The notes beneath the pieces are model-generated. The model was not told where the DNA came from, searched no databases, and saw only the letters and a list, made by a program, of their open reading frames with translations. From JACRLW01 sp050181465 (lineage in GTDB: Bacteria; Planctomycetota; UBA1135; UBA2386), in contig JBFXDD010000005.1 of assembly GCA_050181465.1 (NCBI GenBank), positions 124,001-188,000 of the forward strand: a stretch of 64,000 nucleotides of DNA. Reading direction: 5' to 3'. Numbering within the stretch: position 1 is the first letter of the stretch; every line of letters starts with the position of its first letter. Of this stretch, positions 44,138 to 53,429 are shown piece by piece. A program made the translations under genes and the position numbers.

Positions 44138-47100
44138 CTATCGCGCAGCGTTCAGGGCGAGCTGCGCACGTTCGATGCGCCGATCGAGAACCGCATCGAC
44201 GCGCAGTGCAGGGCAAATCTCGCGCAATCGCTCGACGACGGACTCGAGCTCGGTCTTGGCGTTTGCTTCGCCGACGCGCAGCGCCGCAAGCCCGGTCAGG
44301 AGTTGCAGCTCGAGGCGGTCGCGAAGTGCTGGGGACGGTGTCGCGGGATCGACCGCGTCCGCGACGGTTGGAGCGCCACGCACTCGATCGAGTGCTCGGC
44401 GCAGTCCCGCTTCCTCGTCGAGGGCGAGCGCTTCGAGCAAGGTGAGTTCGAGCAGAACCGGATCGTCGCTGGCTTCGTCGACCGGATCCGTCCCTCGCAA
44501 CGACCGCTGGACCGAGGTCAGCCGCGGCAGATCGCCGATCTCCGCGGCGGCGATCGCCTCCAGGTGAAGCATCGTGCGCACGTAGGTGGCCTGGTCGGCA
44601 TGCCCCAAGAGCTCTGCCAGGGAGGAGCCGAGTGCGTCTCGAGTGCGGCTGACGAGATCGAGCGCCGCGCGCGCGTTTCCGCGGTCGAGTTCGACTCCCG
44701 CCCTCACCGATCCGGCGACAACGAGGTCGCCCGCCCGCTCGAAGTTGCCGCGTGCGCCGTTCCACGAGTCCATTGCGCGCCGCATTGCTTCCTCGGCGAG
44801 CGCCTCTGCTTCGGCCGTGCGTTCGTCGCCGCGCTCGACGTCGGCCAAGTTGGTGAGGAAGTTGATCAGGAGTCCGCCGCTCGCCGGCAGTCCCTTGCGG
44901 GCGAGTTCGAGCGCGCGGGACAGGTGACGTCGCGCCTCGGCGAGATCTCTCCGCAGCCCGCGCTCCGCCAGGGCATGGCCGAGATTGCCGGTGAGCATCA
45001 TGAACGAGCGCTGTGCTGCCCCATCGCCCGGGAACTCCATGGCGACCGCGAAGGCCGCCTCCACCGCGTCGCGGAAGGCGTCGATCACCTGATCGTCGAT
45101 TGCCTCGGTGGCCATGAAGATCGCGAGTTCGCTGGTCGCCGTCGCCTTCATCGCGCGGTACAGCGGGACTTCGGGGTGATCGCGGCAGAGGCCGTCGACG
45201 GCGGCGACTTGGGCGCGACCGGCGGCGATCGCTTCCGCGGAGCGACCCGATCGATAATCGAGGTGACCCTGGAACCGATGCAACTCGACTGCGGCTTCGC
45301 GGAGGTCGAGGTCGATCTCCTGGTTCAGGTCGAAAGCGGCCAGCGCTTGCCGGCCGAGTTCCAATGCTGCGTGCGCACGTTCGGGGTCTCGCCGCATCAA
45401 CTCGCAGCCGGCGATTCCGACCTGCTGGATCGCGCGCATGCGCTCGACCCAGCGTAGTTCATGGTTTGCCCCCTTCAATCGATCGAGCAACTGTGAGCAC
45501 TCGCTCCAGCGCTCGATCGCCAGGTCCGGGTTTCGCTTGCGCTGGAGCATCGCGGCGTTGTGCAGAGCTGCTGCCAAGTCGCGCTGGGCGCCGGGGTCGG
45601 TCGGACTTGCTGCGACCACGGCGCGGCGGTCGGCGATCGCCAGCGCGAAAGCCGCCTCTGCATTCGCTTCGTCGCCGTCGGCGTTGGCGACCTGGGCGAG
45701 AACGTCGTGCGCAGCGGCGCGCTCGGCCATCGCGCGAGGTTCGCTCACGACCACGCTCGTCAGTTCGGCGATCGCGGTAGTGGCGTGCGCCTTGGCCGCG
45801 GTCGTGTTGCCGAGCGTGAACTCGAGACGCGCGAGCACGACACTCGCTGTCGCCGCTTGGAAGCGCGCGCGCAGATCGTCGCGGCGATCCTCACGAAGGC
45901 GGCCGTAGAACGAGATCGCGTCTTCGAGGATGGCACGTCGAACCTTGTCCGTGCGCGGCACACTCTCCAGCCGAGCGTCGCCGACCCGCTGAAGCAGCAC
46001 ATCGACCGCTTCCAGAGCACTCGCGAAGTCGCGTTCCGCAGCATCGCGCGCCGTGCGTTCGGCATCGAGTGCGAGTCGTGCGGTGGTCGCGGCGTCGTTC
46101 GCGCGCCTGGCGAAGACGACGCTGACGATCAGCCCGGCGATGAGTGCGATCACGACCGCCGCCGCTGCCCCGACCTCCAGGCGATGGCGACGCAGGAAGC
46201 GCGCCAAGCGATAGCGCCGACTCGGCGGCCCGGCCGAGACCGGCTCATTGGCGAGGTAGCGCCGAAGGTCGGCAGCGAACTCGTGCACCGTCGGATACCG
46301 ACGTTCGCGATCCTTCGCGAGTGCCATCATGCAGATGTGATCGAGATCACCGCGCAATGCGCGCATGAGTTCGCGAGTCTCGTTCGTGCGCTCGACTCCC
46401 TTGGTGCCGCCCCTCGACAGCCGAGTGGACAGGCGACGACTCGGGGTCGGGGGTTCCTCTTCGTTGAGGATCCGATGCAGGCGATCCGGATCTCCACGCA
46501 GTCTCTCCGATGGGAACGGAAGCTCGCCGGTCAACAGCTCGTAGAGGATCACGCCCAACGACCAGACGTCGGTGCGGAGATCGATGTCGAGTGCGTCGCG
46601 ACCGGCCTGCTCCGGGCTCATGTATTCCGGTGTGCCCAGAACCACTCCCATCATCGTGTGCAGCGTGGCATTGCCGATCCGATGATCCATCGCCTTGGCG
46701 ATCCCGAAGTCGATGATCTTCGGGATCGGACGACCGTCACTCTCCGCCACCAAGATGTTGGACGGCTTGAGGTCGCGATGGATGATGCCTTTCTGGTGCG
46801 CGTGTTGCACACCGTCGCAGACGTCGAGAAGCAGGTCGATGCGCGCCTTAGCGGGCATGGACCTACGTTCGCAGTAGTCGGTGAGCGGCAGACCTGCGAC
46901 GTGTTCCATCGCGAACCACGGGCGACCATCCGCGGTCGAGCCGGCGTCGAACACCTTGCAGATCGACGGATGGTTCATCACCGCGAGCGCCTGCTTCTCG
47001 ATGGCGAAGCGGGTCAGCACCTCGTGGGTGTCCACCCCGCGCTTCACCAATTTGATCGCGACCTTGCGGCGGACCGGCTCGCGCTGTTCGGCGAGATAGA

Positions 47101-47338
47101 CCGCACCCATTCCACCGCGGCCGAGCGGCTCGAGGATGCGGTAGGGGCCGATCGTGGTGGGGTGATCGTCGATCAACCCGGTGCTCGATAGATCTTCGAG
47201 TCGCCGACGCGCTTCCTTTGCGAGATCAGGGTGTGCCGCCAGCAGCCGCTCGACCTCGCCGTAATCACCTTCGGCATGCGCGAGGATGCAGCGGGCGACG
47301 AGTTCGTCCAGGTCGATGATCGGGTCTGGGTCGTTCAT
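44138..47338 (-). CDS. Membrane Ser/Thr protein kinase with C-terminal TPR tail
   Basis: 1066 residues. Kinase domain ~63-360: Gly loop LGRGGMGAVYLAEQ (Gly73-Tyr81), Lys96 in VAIKLVKRG, HRDLKPSNIL at 187-196, DFG at 210-212, GTPEYMSPEQ. One transmembrane helix follows at ~388-410 (GAAAAVVIALIAGLIVSVVF). The remaining ~650 residues are helical and TPR-like, rich in Ala/Arg/Glu, and would lie outside the inner membrane. The kinase would phosphorylate cytoplasmic partners in response to an outer signal. The ATG at 47338 was chosen because codons before it are antisense to recQ's leader. It overlaps nothing and converges with the ECF sigma gene. Confidence 0.94.
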   Translation of the reverse strand: MNDPDPIIDLDELVARCILAHAEGDYGEVERLLAAHPDLAKEARRRLEDLSSTGLIDDHPTTIGPYRILEPLGRGGMGAVYLAEQREPVRRKVAIKLVKRGVDTHEVLTRFAIEKQALAVMNHPSICKVFDAGSTADGRPWFAMEHVAGLPLTDYCERRSMPAKARIDLLLDVCDGVQHAHQKGIIHRDLKPSNILVAESDGRPIPKIIDFGIAKAMDHRIGNATLHTMMGVVLGTPEYMSPEQAGRDALDIDLRTDVWSLGVILYELLTGELPFPSERLRGDPDRLHRILNEEEPPTPSRRLSTRLSRGGTKGVERTNETRELMRALRGDLDHICMMALAKDRERRYPTVHEFAADLRRYLANEPVSAGPPSRRYRLARFLRRHRLEVGAAAAVVIALIAGLIVSVVFARRANDAATTARLALDAERTARDAAERDFASALEAVDVLLQRVGDARLESVPRTDKVRRAILEDAISFYGRLREDRRDDLRARFQAATASVVLARLEFTLGNTTAAKAHATTAIAELTSVVVSEPRAMAERAAAHDVLAQVANADGDEANAEAAFALAIADRRAVVAASPTDPGAQRDLAAALHNAAMLQRKRNPDLAIERWSECSQLLDRLKGANHELRWVERMRAIQQVGIAGCELMRRDPERAHAALELGRQALAAFDLNQEIDLDLREAAVELHRFQGHLDYRSGRSAEAIAAGRAQVAAVDGLCRDHPEVPLYRAMKATATSELAIFMATEAIDDQVIDAFRDAVEAAFAVAMEFPGDGAAQRSFMMLTGNLGHALAERGLRRDLAEARRHLSRALELARKGLPASGGLLINFLTNLADVERGDERTAEAEALAEEAMRRAMDSWNGARGNFERAGDLVVAGSVRAGVELDRGNARAALDLVSRTRDALGSSLAELLGHADQATYVRTMLHLEAIAAAEIGDLPRLTSVQRSLRGTDPVDEASDDPVLLELTLLEALALDEEAGLRRALDRVRGAPTVADAVDPATPSPALRDRLELQLLTGLAALRVGEANAKTELESVVERLREICPALRVDAVLDRRIERAQLALNAAR

Positions 47339-47420
47339 GCCGGGGCTGCGGGGTGGCGTATTCGAGCGTGGGGAGTGTCGCTCTGTCCATCTTCGCCACC
47401 GAGTGTTACACCAACCGGCC

Positions 47421-49319
47421 GTGAGCGAGCCGAACAGCCATTCCACGCCGACCGATCCGCGGGTGACTGCTGCTCTGCAGCGATGGTTCGGCTTCGACAC
47501 GTTGCGACCGCTGCAGAGCGAGGCGATCGCTGCCGCACTGGATCGCCGCGATGCGCTCGTCGTGCTCCCAACCGGCGGTGGCAAGTCGCTGTGCTATCAA
47601 CTTCCGCCGTTGATCCACGGGCGCCTGACCCTGGTCGTCTCACCGCTGATCGCCCTGATGCAGGATCAGGTGGACGGTCTGCGCCTGGCCGGCTATCCCG
47701 CTGCCGCATTGCATTCGGCGGCGACACCCGCGGATCGGGCACGCACCCGCGAAGCGATCGCCGACGGCAGCCTGCGCCTCCTGTTCCTCTCGCCGGAGCG
47801 ACTGTTCACCGGCGACACCGTGGAGTGGATCGCGGGACTCGGCGTCGGCGCCATCGCGATCGACGAGGCGCACTGCATCAGCCAATGGGGCCATGACTTC
47901 CGCCCCGAGTATCGTCGCCTGCGGGAGATTCGCCGGCACCTGCCCGAGGTCCCGTTCCACGCCTACACGGCAACCGCAACCCCGCGCGTGCGCGCGGACA
48001 TCATCGAGCAACTGGGGCTGCGCGACCCGCGCGTGCTCATCGGCACCTTCGACCGTCCCAACCTCACGTATCGCGTGCACCCTCGCGTCGATCGCGATCG
48101 GCAGGTGGCGGACGCAGTGGCGCGGCATCCCGATGCGGCGTCGATCGTCTATTGCATCTCTCGCGCGGACACCGAGAAGGTCGCGGAAACGCTGCGAGAT
48201 CGCGGAATCCAAGCGCGTGCGTATCACGCCGGTTTGGACAACGAAGAGCGGACGAAGATCAGTGAGGACTTCCGTGCGGAACGGCTGCCGGTCGTCGTCG
48301 CAACCGTCGCATTCGGTATGGGGATCGATCGCGGCGACGTGCGGCTCGTGGTGCACGCGGCGATGCCCAAGAGCATCGAGCACTATCAGCAGGAGACCGG
48401 CCGTGCCGGTCGCGACGGGCTGGAGGCAGAGTGTCTGCTCCTCTACTCCGGCGGTGATGCGGCGAAGTGGCGGAGCCTGATGGAGCGCAACGCGGTCGAG
48501 TTCGGCGCCAGCGACGACTCGCTGCGCGCGCAGGTCGAACTGCTGGCGCACATGCACCGCTTCGCGAGCGGTGCGCGTTGTCGGCACCGTGCGCTGAGTG
48601 AATACTTTGGCCAGGATTTCGGCGACGGCAACTGCGGGGCGTGCGACGTCTGCCTGGGCGAATATCTCCCCGTCGCGGATGCGCATGTCACGGCGCAGAA
48701 GATCCTCTCGGCGGTCGCGCGCACCGGCGAGCGGTTCGGCGCCAAACACGTGATCGATGTTCTACGCGGCAGTCGAGCCGAGCGTGTCATCGAGCGGGGC
48801 CATGACAAGCTGAGCACCTTCGGTTTGTTGGCTGCCATGGACGGTCGCACGATCGGCAACTTCATCGACCAGCTCGTCGATGCCGGCGATCTCGGGCGCA
48901 CCGAGGGCGAGTATCCCACGCTCTATCTCACTGCGGGCTCGCGGGATCTCTTGGCGAGTCGGCGGGAAGCGACGCTGGTCCAGCCGAAGGTGAACGTGAC
49001 CCGTGCCTCTCCGCGATCGCGCGCGACGTCGGCGCGCGGCGGTGCGAGTGCGCGGGCGACCGATGCGACGGATCGGCCCCTCGACAACACCGAGGAGGCA
49101 TTGTTTCAGGCCCTGCGTGCCCTTCGTCGAGACGTCGCCCGCGAGCTCTCGCTGCCGCCCTACATGGTGTTCAGCGACGTCACGCTGGAGGACATGGCGC
49201 GTCGCCGTCCCGCGACGCTCAGCGAGATGCTGGCAGTCAAGGGTGTCGGCCAGAAGAAGCTCGACAGCTTCGGTCAGCGGTTCCTCGATCTGCTCAACGG
49301 TCGGGGCGCGTCGGGTTGA
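47421..49319 (+). CDS. recQ: ATP-dependent DNA helicase RecQ
   Basis: 632 residues. Helicase core: Walker A LPTGGGKSLCYQ (~49-60), DEAHCISQWGHDFRPEYRRL, QETGRAGRDGLEA. The RecQ-C-terminal zinc site CRHRALSEYFGQDFGDGNCG plus ACDVC supplies four Cys. It ends with an HRDC domain (LPPYMVFSDVTLEDMARRRP and VKGVGQKKLDSFGQRFLDLL). RecQ unwinds 3'-5' and acts in recombination-dependent repair. The GTG at 47421 fits the family length. It is divergent from the kinase gene, with 82 bases between. Confidence 0.96.
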   Translation: MSEPNSHSTPTDPRVTAALQRWFGFDTLRPLQSEAIAAALDRRDALVVLPTGGGKSLCYQLPPLIHGRLTLVVSPLIALMQDQVDGLRLAGYPAAALHSAATPADRARTREAIADGSLRLLFLSPERLFTGDTVEWIAGLGVGAIAIDEAHCISQWGHDFRPEYRRLREIRRHLPEVPFHAYTATATPRVRADIIEQLGLRDPRVLIGTFDRPNLTYRVHPRVDRDRQVADAVARHPDAASIVYCISRADTEKVAETLRDRGIQARAYHAGLDNEERTKISEDFRAERLPVVVATVAFGMGIDRGDVRLVVHAAMPKSIEHYQQETGRAGRDGLEAECLLLYSGGDAAKWRSLMERNAVEFGASDDSLRAQVELLAHMHRFASGARCRHRALSEYFGQDFGDGNCGACDVCLGEYLPVADAHVTAQKILSAVARTGERFGAKHVIDVLRGSRAERVIERGHDKLSTFGLLAAMDGRTIGNFIDQLVDAGDLGRTEGEYPTLYLTAGSRDLLASRREATLVQPKVNVTRASPRSRATSARGGASARATDATDRPLDNTEEALFQALRALRRDVARELSLPPYMVFSDVTLEDMARRRPATLSEMLAVKGVGQKKLDSFGQRFLDLLNGRGASG

Positions 49320-49343
49320 GGGGTGTTCCCGAGGTCAGCAGCC

Positions 49344-49527
49344 CTAGCCCGAACTATTCGCGAACGTCGTCGCGAGATCGACACAGGTCGATGCCTGCCA
49401 AGGAGCTACGACGGTCCACGACCGAAGCGTAGCCGCAGCTACGCGGCCAGGGAGGAGCCGTCGTTGCGACGCAGCTCGGCGCGAGTTGTGGCGATCGCAG
49501 GAGACGTTCACGAGTAATCCGGGCTGG
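49344..49527. repeat. Dispersed palindromic element, copy F (long form, ~184 bp)
   Basis: CTAG to CTGG, 24 bases after the recQ stop. Left core GAACTATTCGCGAACGTCGT, right core GAGACGTTCACGAGTAATCC. The centre has GGTCGATGCCTGCC, CGTAGCCGCAGCTACG and GCGAGTTGTGGCGATCGC, in the opposite orientation to copies A and B. Confidence 0.87.
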
Positions 49528-49570
49528 CCCGTTGCTCACCGGTTCTTGCCCATCGGTGGACTCGACGCCG

Positions 49571-49591
49571 CGTGAATGATCATCATTCACG
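49571..49591. promoter_or_regulatory. Perfect 10+1+10 palindrome, Fur-box-like
   Basis: CGTGAATGAT, a central C, then ATCATTCACG: a perfect inverted repeat. Against the Fur consensus (GATAATGAT-A-ATCATTATC) 14 of 19 positions agree, including the whole AATGAT...ATCATT core. It lies in the non-coding gap between repeat copies F and G, with no gene start within 350 bases; an element may have separated it from its target. Confidence 0.4.
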
Positions 49592-49606
49592 TCATGAATG
49601 GATTTC

Positions 49607-49702
49607 TTAGCGCGGACGACTCTTGAACGTCGTCGCGAGATCGACGCAGCCGGGCGCGAGTTGTGGCGATCACAGCAGACGTTCACGAGTCGTCCGGGCT
49701 GG
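49607..49702. repeat. Dispersed palindromic element, copy G (short form, 96 bp)
   Basis: TTAG to CTGG. Left GCGGACGACTCTTGAACGTC, right GACGTTCACGAGTCGTCCGG, with inner arms GTCGCGAGATCGACGCAG and TTGTGGCGATCACAGCAG. It lies 80 bases from copy F in the same gap, the only pair of copies that close. Confidence 0.86.
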
Positions 49703-49954
49703 ACTGGTCGAGGACGCCCTCTCCGAGCGTCTTGGTTCGATGCCGGCGATCGTCGTGACCGGGCATGGGAGCGCTTTCCTCTCAGGAGATCGCGGCCGGA
49801 GATTCTGGTCGATAGATATGATCGAGAGTCATGAGTTCCGTCAGGCGAGTCGGCTTACGAGGGTTCCCTCGGGAACGCAGGTGTCGACTGCCCGCTTCCC
49901 TCGCCACTCTGACACCGAACTCATGTTCCCCGTTCAACCGGAAGCAAGGGACAA

Positions 49955-51883
49955 GTGACGAGCGAAGCTAACCTCCTCAAGTTCGCACTTGCCGTCGGCG
50001 TGCTACTGCTGGTCGCCCTCGTCTCATGGATCGTCCTATCCGTGGACGCTGAGCGAACGGGAAGTATGGAATCCAGCCGAGCTTTGCGTTCGCAAGCGAA
50101 CAACCACTCACGAGATGGAGTGAGCGGCATTGCGAACCCCGGGCTGGAACGCGCTCGTGTGAAGGTGGGGCAACTCACGGTTCGCGTTCTCGATTCGAAG
50201 TCGGCACCGCTCTCCACCGCCCAAGTGGCCGTCAGGTCGATGGGGCTGGAGGACGACTGGGAACTGCTCGGTGACGCCGGTGACGGTCGGTTCGCACTGC
50301 CGCCGCTGTCTCGATTCGAAGGGAATCTCGTCCAAGTTCAGGTCGTCGCTCCCGGGTTCCTGCCGCATCTGAGCCGGCACCAGGTTCCTGTGTCATCGAG
50401 TCCACAAGACGTCATCGAAGTCGTGCTGTTGGAGCCCGCCGTTCTGGATGTGATGGTTCGGTATTCCGACGGATCGCCCGCCACCGGGGTCCGGGTTTGC
50501 CTGCTGCCGACTCCTGGCAACTTGCGGGTCGAAGAGATCTCTCCCGGACTGTTGCTGGAGCGAGCGATCCTCAGGCGGCCGACTGAGGACGGAACCGTGT
50601 CGTTCACTGGCCTGCAGCCTGACGAACGATACGTGTGTGCCTGTCTTGCCGCGCACGACGACGGAACAACTCGCTCACCCGCGCTGGAGGTGCGTTCTCT
50701 CCTGTTGGCGGAGGGGCGCAACTCCGAGCCGATCCGACTGCCAGCGACCCGCATTCGGGGCGCATTCCTCTCTGCAATTCGGGCGGAGCGAGGTGAAGCA
50801 ACACTGCTGTCCATCACCGGTGTGTCCAAAATGAATCGCCCACCGAGCTCCTCGCTCAGTGGGAAGACCATTAGCGAGCTCCTGCAGACGGATCTTGGCT
50901 CGAACGGCAGCTTCGAGTTCCTCGTTCATGAGCCGGGTCGATACGCCATATTGGCCTCCCGAAGCGCGGACAGAGACGTCTGGGTTGGCGCCTGGGACGT
51001 GGACGTGACGAAGCTCGGCATCGACATCGACCTCGGTCAGTTGTCCTCTGCGTCAAACTCCTCGGTACCGGTCCGCGTGGATCTCGACGGTCTGGTCCCC
51101 GCCTCAGCAATCGAGGACTCGAGATTGGCGGTCAGAGTCGCCACCGGGAGGACGGGCGATCCGAGGTCCTCCGAGGATCTCTACTCGATCGGATTCCACA
51201 TGGAGTTGGCTGCCGGCGTGCTCACGACAATTCACGGTCTACCGAACTTGACCGTGTTCTTTCATGCAAGAGAAGTCATCACTCCAGCGAAGATCGATCC
51301 CATTCCGCTGGCGATGCTCCCAAGCTGGAAGTGGAGCGAAGAACAATCTTCGCCGGCCACGCTGGTGGTATCGAGAGATCGTCGCCCGCGTGTTTCCTTC
51401 GTCGTGCATGGGGCGGATGTGCAACCGACTCAAGTCACGGGCTTGGTCATTCATCGAGACGACACTCGCAAGTCCGTCGTGATCTCGGCGGAAACGGTCA
51501 CATGGAATCGCGAGGAGCAGGTGCTTCATGCCTTCTGCCGAGCGGACAGCGGCAGGTATAGGGCAGTGTTTCGTTGGAGGGCGGGAGAGGCGTTCGTCAC
51601 GGCCGCCGGCGAGTTCGATGTCTTCGACGCGGACGTCTCGTCGGATGTCCGTCCAGCCGCATGCTCGATGGTCGAGTTCAGCGTGGACACGGTGAACATC
51701 AGTACGCTTCCGGTTCTCAGCTTCGGCTTCGTGGGTAGCGATGAAGTCATCTCGGCGGTCCGGCCGTGGTCCGATGGGATCTATCGGATCGAGAGCGTCC
51801 CGGAGCATCAGTCCATCTGGGTCTACGGCTTGCCCAAGGGCGATTCGATTCGAACGGCCGATCGACGGATCACGTCTCGGTGA
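49955..51883 (+). CDS. Membrane-anchored carboxypeptidase-regulatory-like protein
   Basis: 642 residues from GTG. One N-terminal hydrophobic segment (LKFALAVGVLLLVALVSWIV) anchors it; the remainder would lie outside. Repeated beta-sandwich units of the regulatory type are seen: VLDSKSAPLSTAQVAVRSMG, VMVRYSDGSPATGVRVCLLP, LQPDERYVCACLAAHDDG and a more diverged C-terminal unit (~520-620). The region coding GRYRAVFRWRAGEAFVTAAG to LSFGFVGSDEV is repeated in decayed form at 53430-53645, so part of this gene was once duplicated. Codon choice is slightly less GC-biased than its neighbours. Function unknown. Confidence 0.68.
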   Translation: MTSEANLLKFALAVGVLLLVALVSWIVLSVDAERTGSMESSRALRSQANNHSRDGVSGIANPGLERARVKVGQLTVRVLDSKSAPLSTAQVAVRSMGLEDDWELLGDAGDGRFALPPLSRFEGNLVQVQVVAPGFLPHLSRHQVPVSSSPQDVIEVVLLEPAVLDVMVRYSDGSPATGVRVCLLPTPGNLRVEEISPGLLLERAILRRPTEDGTVSFTGLQPDERYVCACLAAHDDGTTRSPALEVRSLLLAEGRNSEPIRLPATRIRGAFLSAIRAERGEATLLSITGVSKMNRPPSSSLSGKTISELLQTDLGSNGSFEFLVHEPGRYAILASRSADRDVWVGAWDVDVTKLGIDIDLGQLSSASNSSVPVRVDLDGLVPASAIEDSRLAVRVATGRTGDPRSSEDLYSIGFHMELAAGVLTTIHGLPNLTVFFHAREVITPAKIDPIPLAMLPSWKWSEEQSSPATLVVSRDRRPRVSFVVHGADVQPTQVTGLVIHRDDTRKSVVISAETVTWNREEQVLHAFCRADSGRYRAVFRWRAGEAFVTAAGEFDVFDADVSSDVRPAACSMVEFSVDTVNISTLPVLSFGFVGSDEVISAVRPWSDGIYRIESVPEHQSIWVYGLPKGDSIRTADRRITSR

Positions 51884-51889
51884 AACCAC

Positions 51890-51912
51890 GAACCAGATCA
51901 CATGACTGGTTC
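51890..51912. terminator. Hairpin after the regulatory-like gene
   Basis: GAACCAG - nine-base loop - CTGGTTC, seven-base arms, starting seven bases after the stop at 51883. It lacks a T tract. Could end transcription or be incidental. Confidence 0.3.
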
Positions 51913-51959
51913 GGAACTCGCCTGAGGGTGATCTCTTGGGAGCACGGCGGACGCTCGTG

Positions 51960-52055
51960 CTAGCCCGGATCACGCGTGAACGTCGTCGCGACATCGACGC
52001 AGCCGGGCGCGAGTTGCGGCGATCGCAGTGGATCTCTACGAATCATCCGGGCTAG
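51960..52055. repeat. Dispersed palindromic element, copy H (short form, 96 bp)
   Basis: CTAG (51960-51963) to CTAG (52052-52055). Left CCCGGATCACGCGTGAACGT, right GGATCTCTACGAATCATCCG; the right arm has more changes than in copy E. It lies 77 bases after one gene and 28 bases before the next start, so it forms the leader of the gene at 52084. Confidence 0.86.
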
Positions 52056-52083
52056 AACAGCCACCGCCTTGGGGTTTCCCGAC

Positions 52084-53415
52084 ATGCGAACTCGACTTCA
52101 GCAACAGCTCCTTCGTTTCGGATCGTGCCTGTTACTCGGGATGGCTGCCGGCCGCGCTCAGGACTGGGTCGCCCTCGACCAGGCCTGCGCTCGAGCCGCT
52201 GAGGCCGGATCCACGTTCTACGTGGTGGTCGCAGGCCGGAACACCGAACCGTTCATCCGCACAGCCGGCGAATTGCCTCGCGCGGCGCAGAACGGAACTC
52301 CGTTGCTTCCGCTCGGCGACGTGTCGCGAGTGCTGCTCGCCAGTCTCTTGCGTGCCGTTGCCGGCGACCAACGTATCGACATCGACAAGCCGATCGTGCA
52401 GGAGGAGGACGCGACTCTCTGGGCACTTGGCCCACCGTTTACTCGATGGACCTGGAGAGAGGTCGTCAACGGGACTGCCGCTGGCGCTCTTCCAGCATGG
52501 CGATTCCTCGGGTCGGGAGACCGGGCACGCAGCTCGGCCGAGTTCCTTGCCGCGCACGCCCTGAAGGATGAGACCGCACGCTGGCATCGAGTCGCGAGCA
52601 ACGAATCGAGCCAGGTACCCGTCGCCGTTCTGCAGGCTGCACTCGAGCGTCGAACGGGGAAGAGTCTCGCAGCCTGGGTCCGCGATGCGGGTGCGGCAGC
52701 AGGGTTGCCGAGTGCGTGTCTGAGCGACTCCGGGCTCGGCGGGTGTCCGAACGCCGAAATGGATGCCGCGCACGACTTGACGTTGACCCCGACGGATCTT
52801 CCGCGCTTCCTGCGGGCGATGCTCGATCTCGACTTCAAGCTGAATGTGCACGGTCTGGAGCGGGTCTTCGGCCTGCAACCGACGGACTTCGATTTCAGCA
52901 TCTTCGGGAAGGGCTGCGATCGTCATGCACACGTAGATCGGTGGCGCGGCGCAACTTGCCGCGTGTCGACTTCGTTCGCCGGCGACCACGTGTTCTTCTC
53001 CTGGTCCGGTGATTCCCGGGAACCAGATTTTCTCGAGGCGTTCCTGAGCGATCTTGACGAGGGCGATGTCCTGTACACGGGAGCAGTCGGCTACGGCGAA
53101 CCTCGAGATCCGGAGGCAACCCATGGGATCGACGGCGAACAGGTTGCAGAGTTGAAGGATCTCGACGGCACGATCCGTCTCAGTCTCTCGGCTCCCGGCG
53201 ATCAGCCCTGCGTTCGACTCGGCCCTCGCGAGGAGGTGATTCCTCTGACCCGGATCAGGGAGGATCTCTTTGCCGAGTTCGGACTGGGGGACACCAAGCG
53301 TGGTGTGTTGGACCTGCGCTTCGACGACGGTCGCTGGATCGGCACTCTGAGCACCTACGACAATCCACGCTACTGGCTGCCCTGGCGCATCACGTTCGAA
53401 CGTGCCGGCCGTTGA
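52084..53415 (+). CDS. Secreted beta-lactamase-fold protein with lost catalytic residues
   Basis: 443 residues with a signal peptide (QQLLRFGSCLLLGMAAGRAQ). The fold of class C beta-lactamases and serine hydrolases is suggested by VSRVLLASLLRAVAGDQRID followed by IDKPIVQEEDATLWALGPPF, and by QAALERRTGKSLAAWVRDAG (family: ...ERVTGKSYAEYL). The SxxK nucleophile motif reads SRVL, lacking Lys, and the YxN motif is replaced by ASN, so it is probably inactive as a hydrolase. The rest (GDHVFFSWSGDSREP, GPREEVIPLTRIREDLF) resembles the C-terminal lipocalin-like region of such proteins. It could bind peptidoglycan or act as a scaffold. Start ATG 52084 follows repeat copy H. Confidence 0.62.
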   Translation: MRTRLQQQLLRFGSCLLLGMAAGRAQDWVALDQACARAAEAGSTFYVVVAGRNTEPFIRTAGELPRAAQNGTPLLPLGDVSRVLLASLLRAVAGDQRIDIDKPIVQEEDATLWALGPPFTRWTWREVVNGTAAGALPAWRFLGSGDRARSSAEFLAAHALKDETARWHRVASNESSQVPVAVLQAALERRTGKSLAAWVRDAGAAAGLPSACLSDSGLGGCPNAEMDAAHDLTLTPTDLPRFLRAMLDLDFKLNVHGLERVFGLQPTDFDFSIFGKGCDRHAHVDRWRGATCRVSTSFAGDHVFFSWSGDSREPDFLEAFLSDLDEGDVLYTGAVGYGEPRDPEATHGIDGEQVAELKDLDGTIRLSLSAPGDQPCVRLGPREEVIPLTRIREDLFAEFGLGDTKRGVLDLRFDDGRWIGTLSTYDNPRYWLPWRITFERAGR

Positions 53416-53429
53416 GCGACACTGACGTC

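Larger units (their letters stand above)
49320..49954. other. Intergenic region between recQ and a regulatory-like gene (635 bp)
   Basis: Holds two repeat copies (F, G) and the Fur-like palindrome, and nothing that codes convincingly. Frames of 60-110 codons here run through the repeats. The promoter of the gene at 49955 should lie in its last ~200 bases, where no clear -10/-35 is seen. Confidence 0.55.

Noticed and set aside
49598..49958. Small reading frames between recQ and the next gene
   Set aside because: They run through repeat copies and encode the repeat's own translated sequence, which recurs at other copies in the same form.
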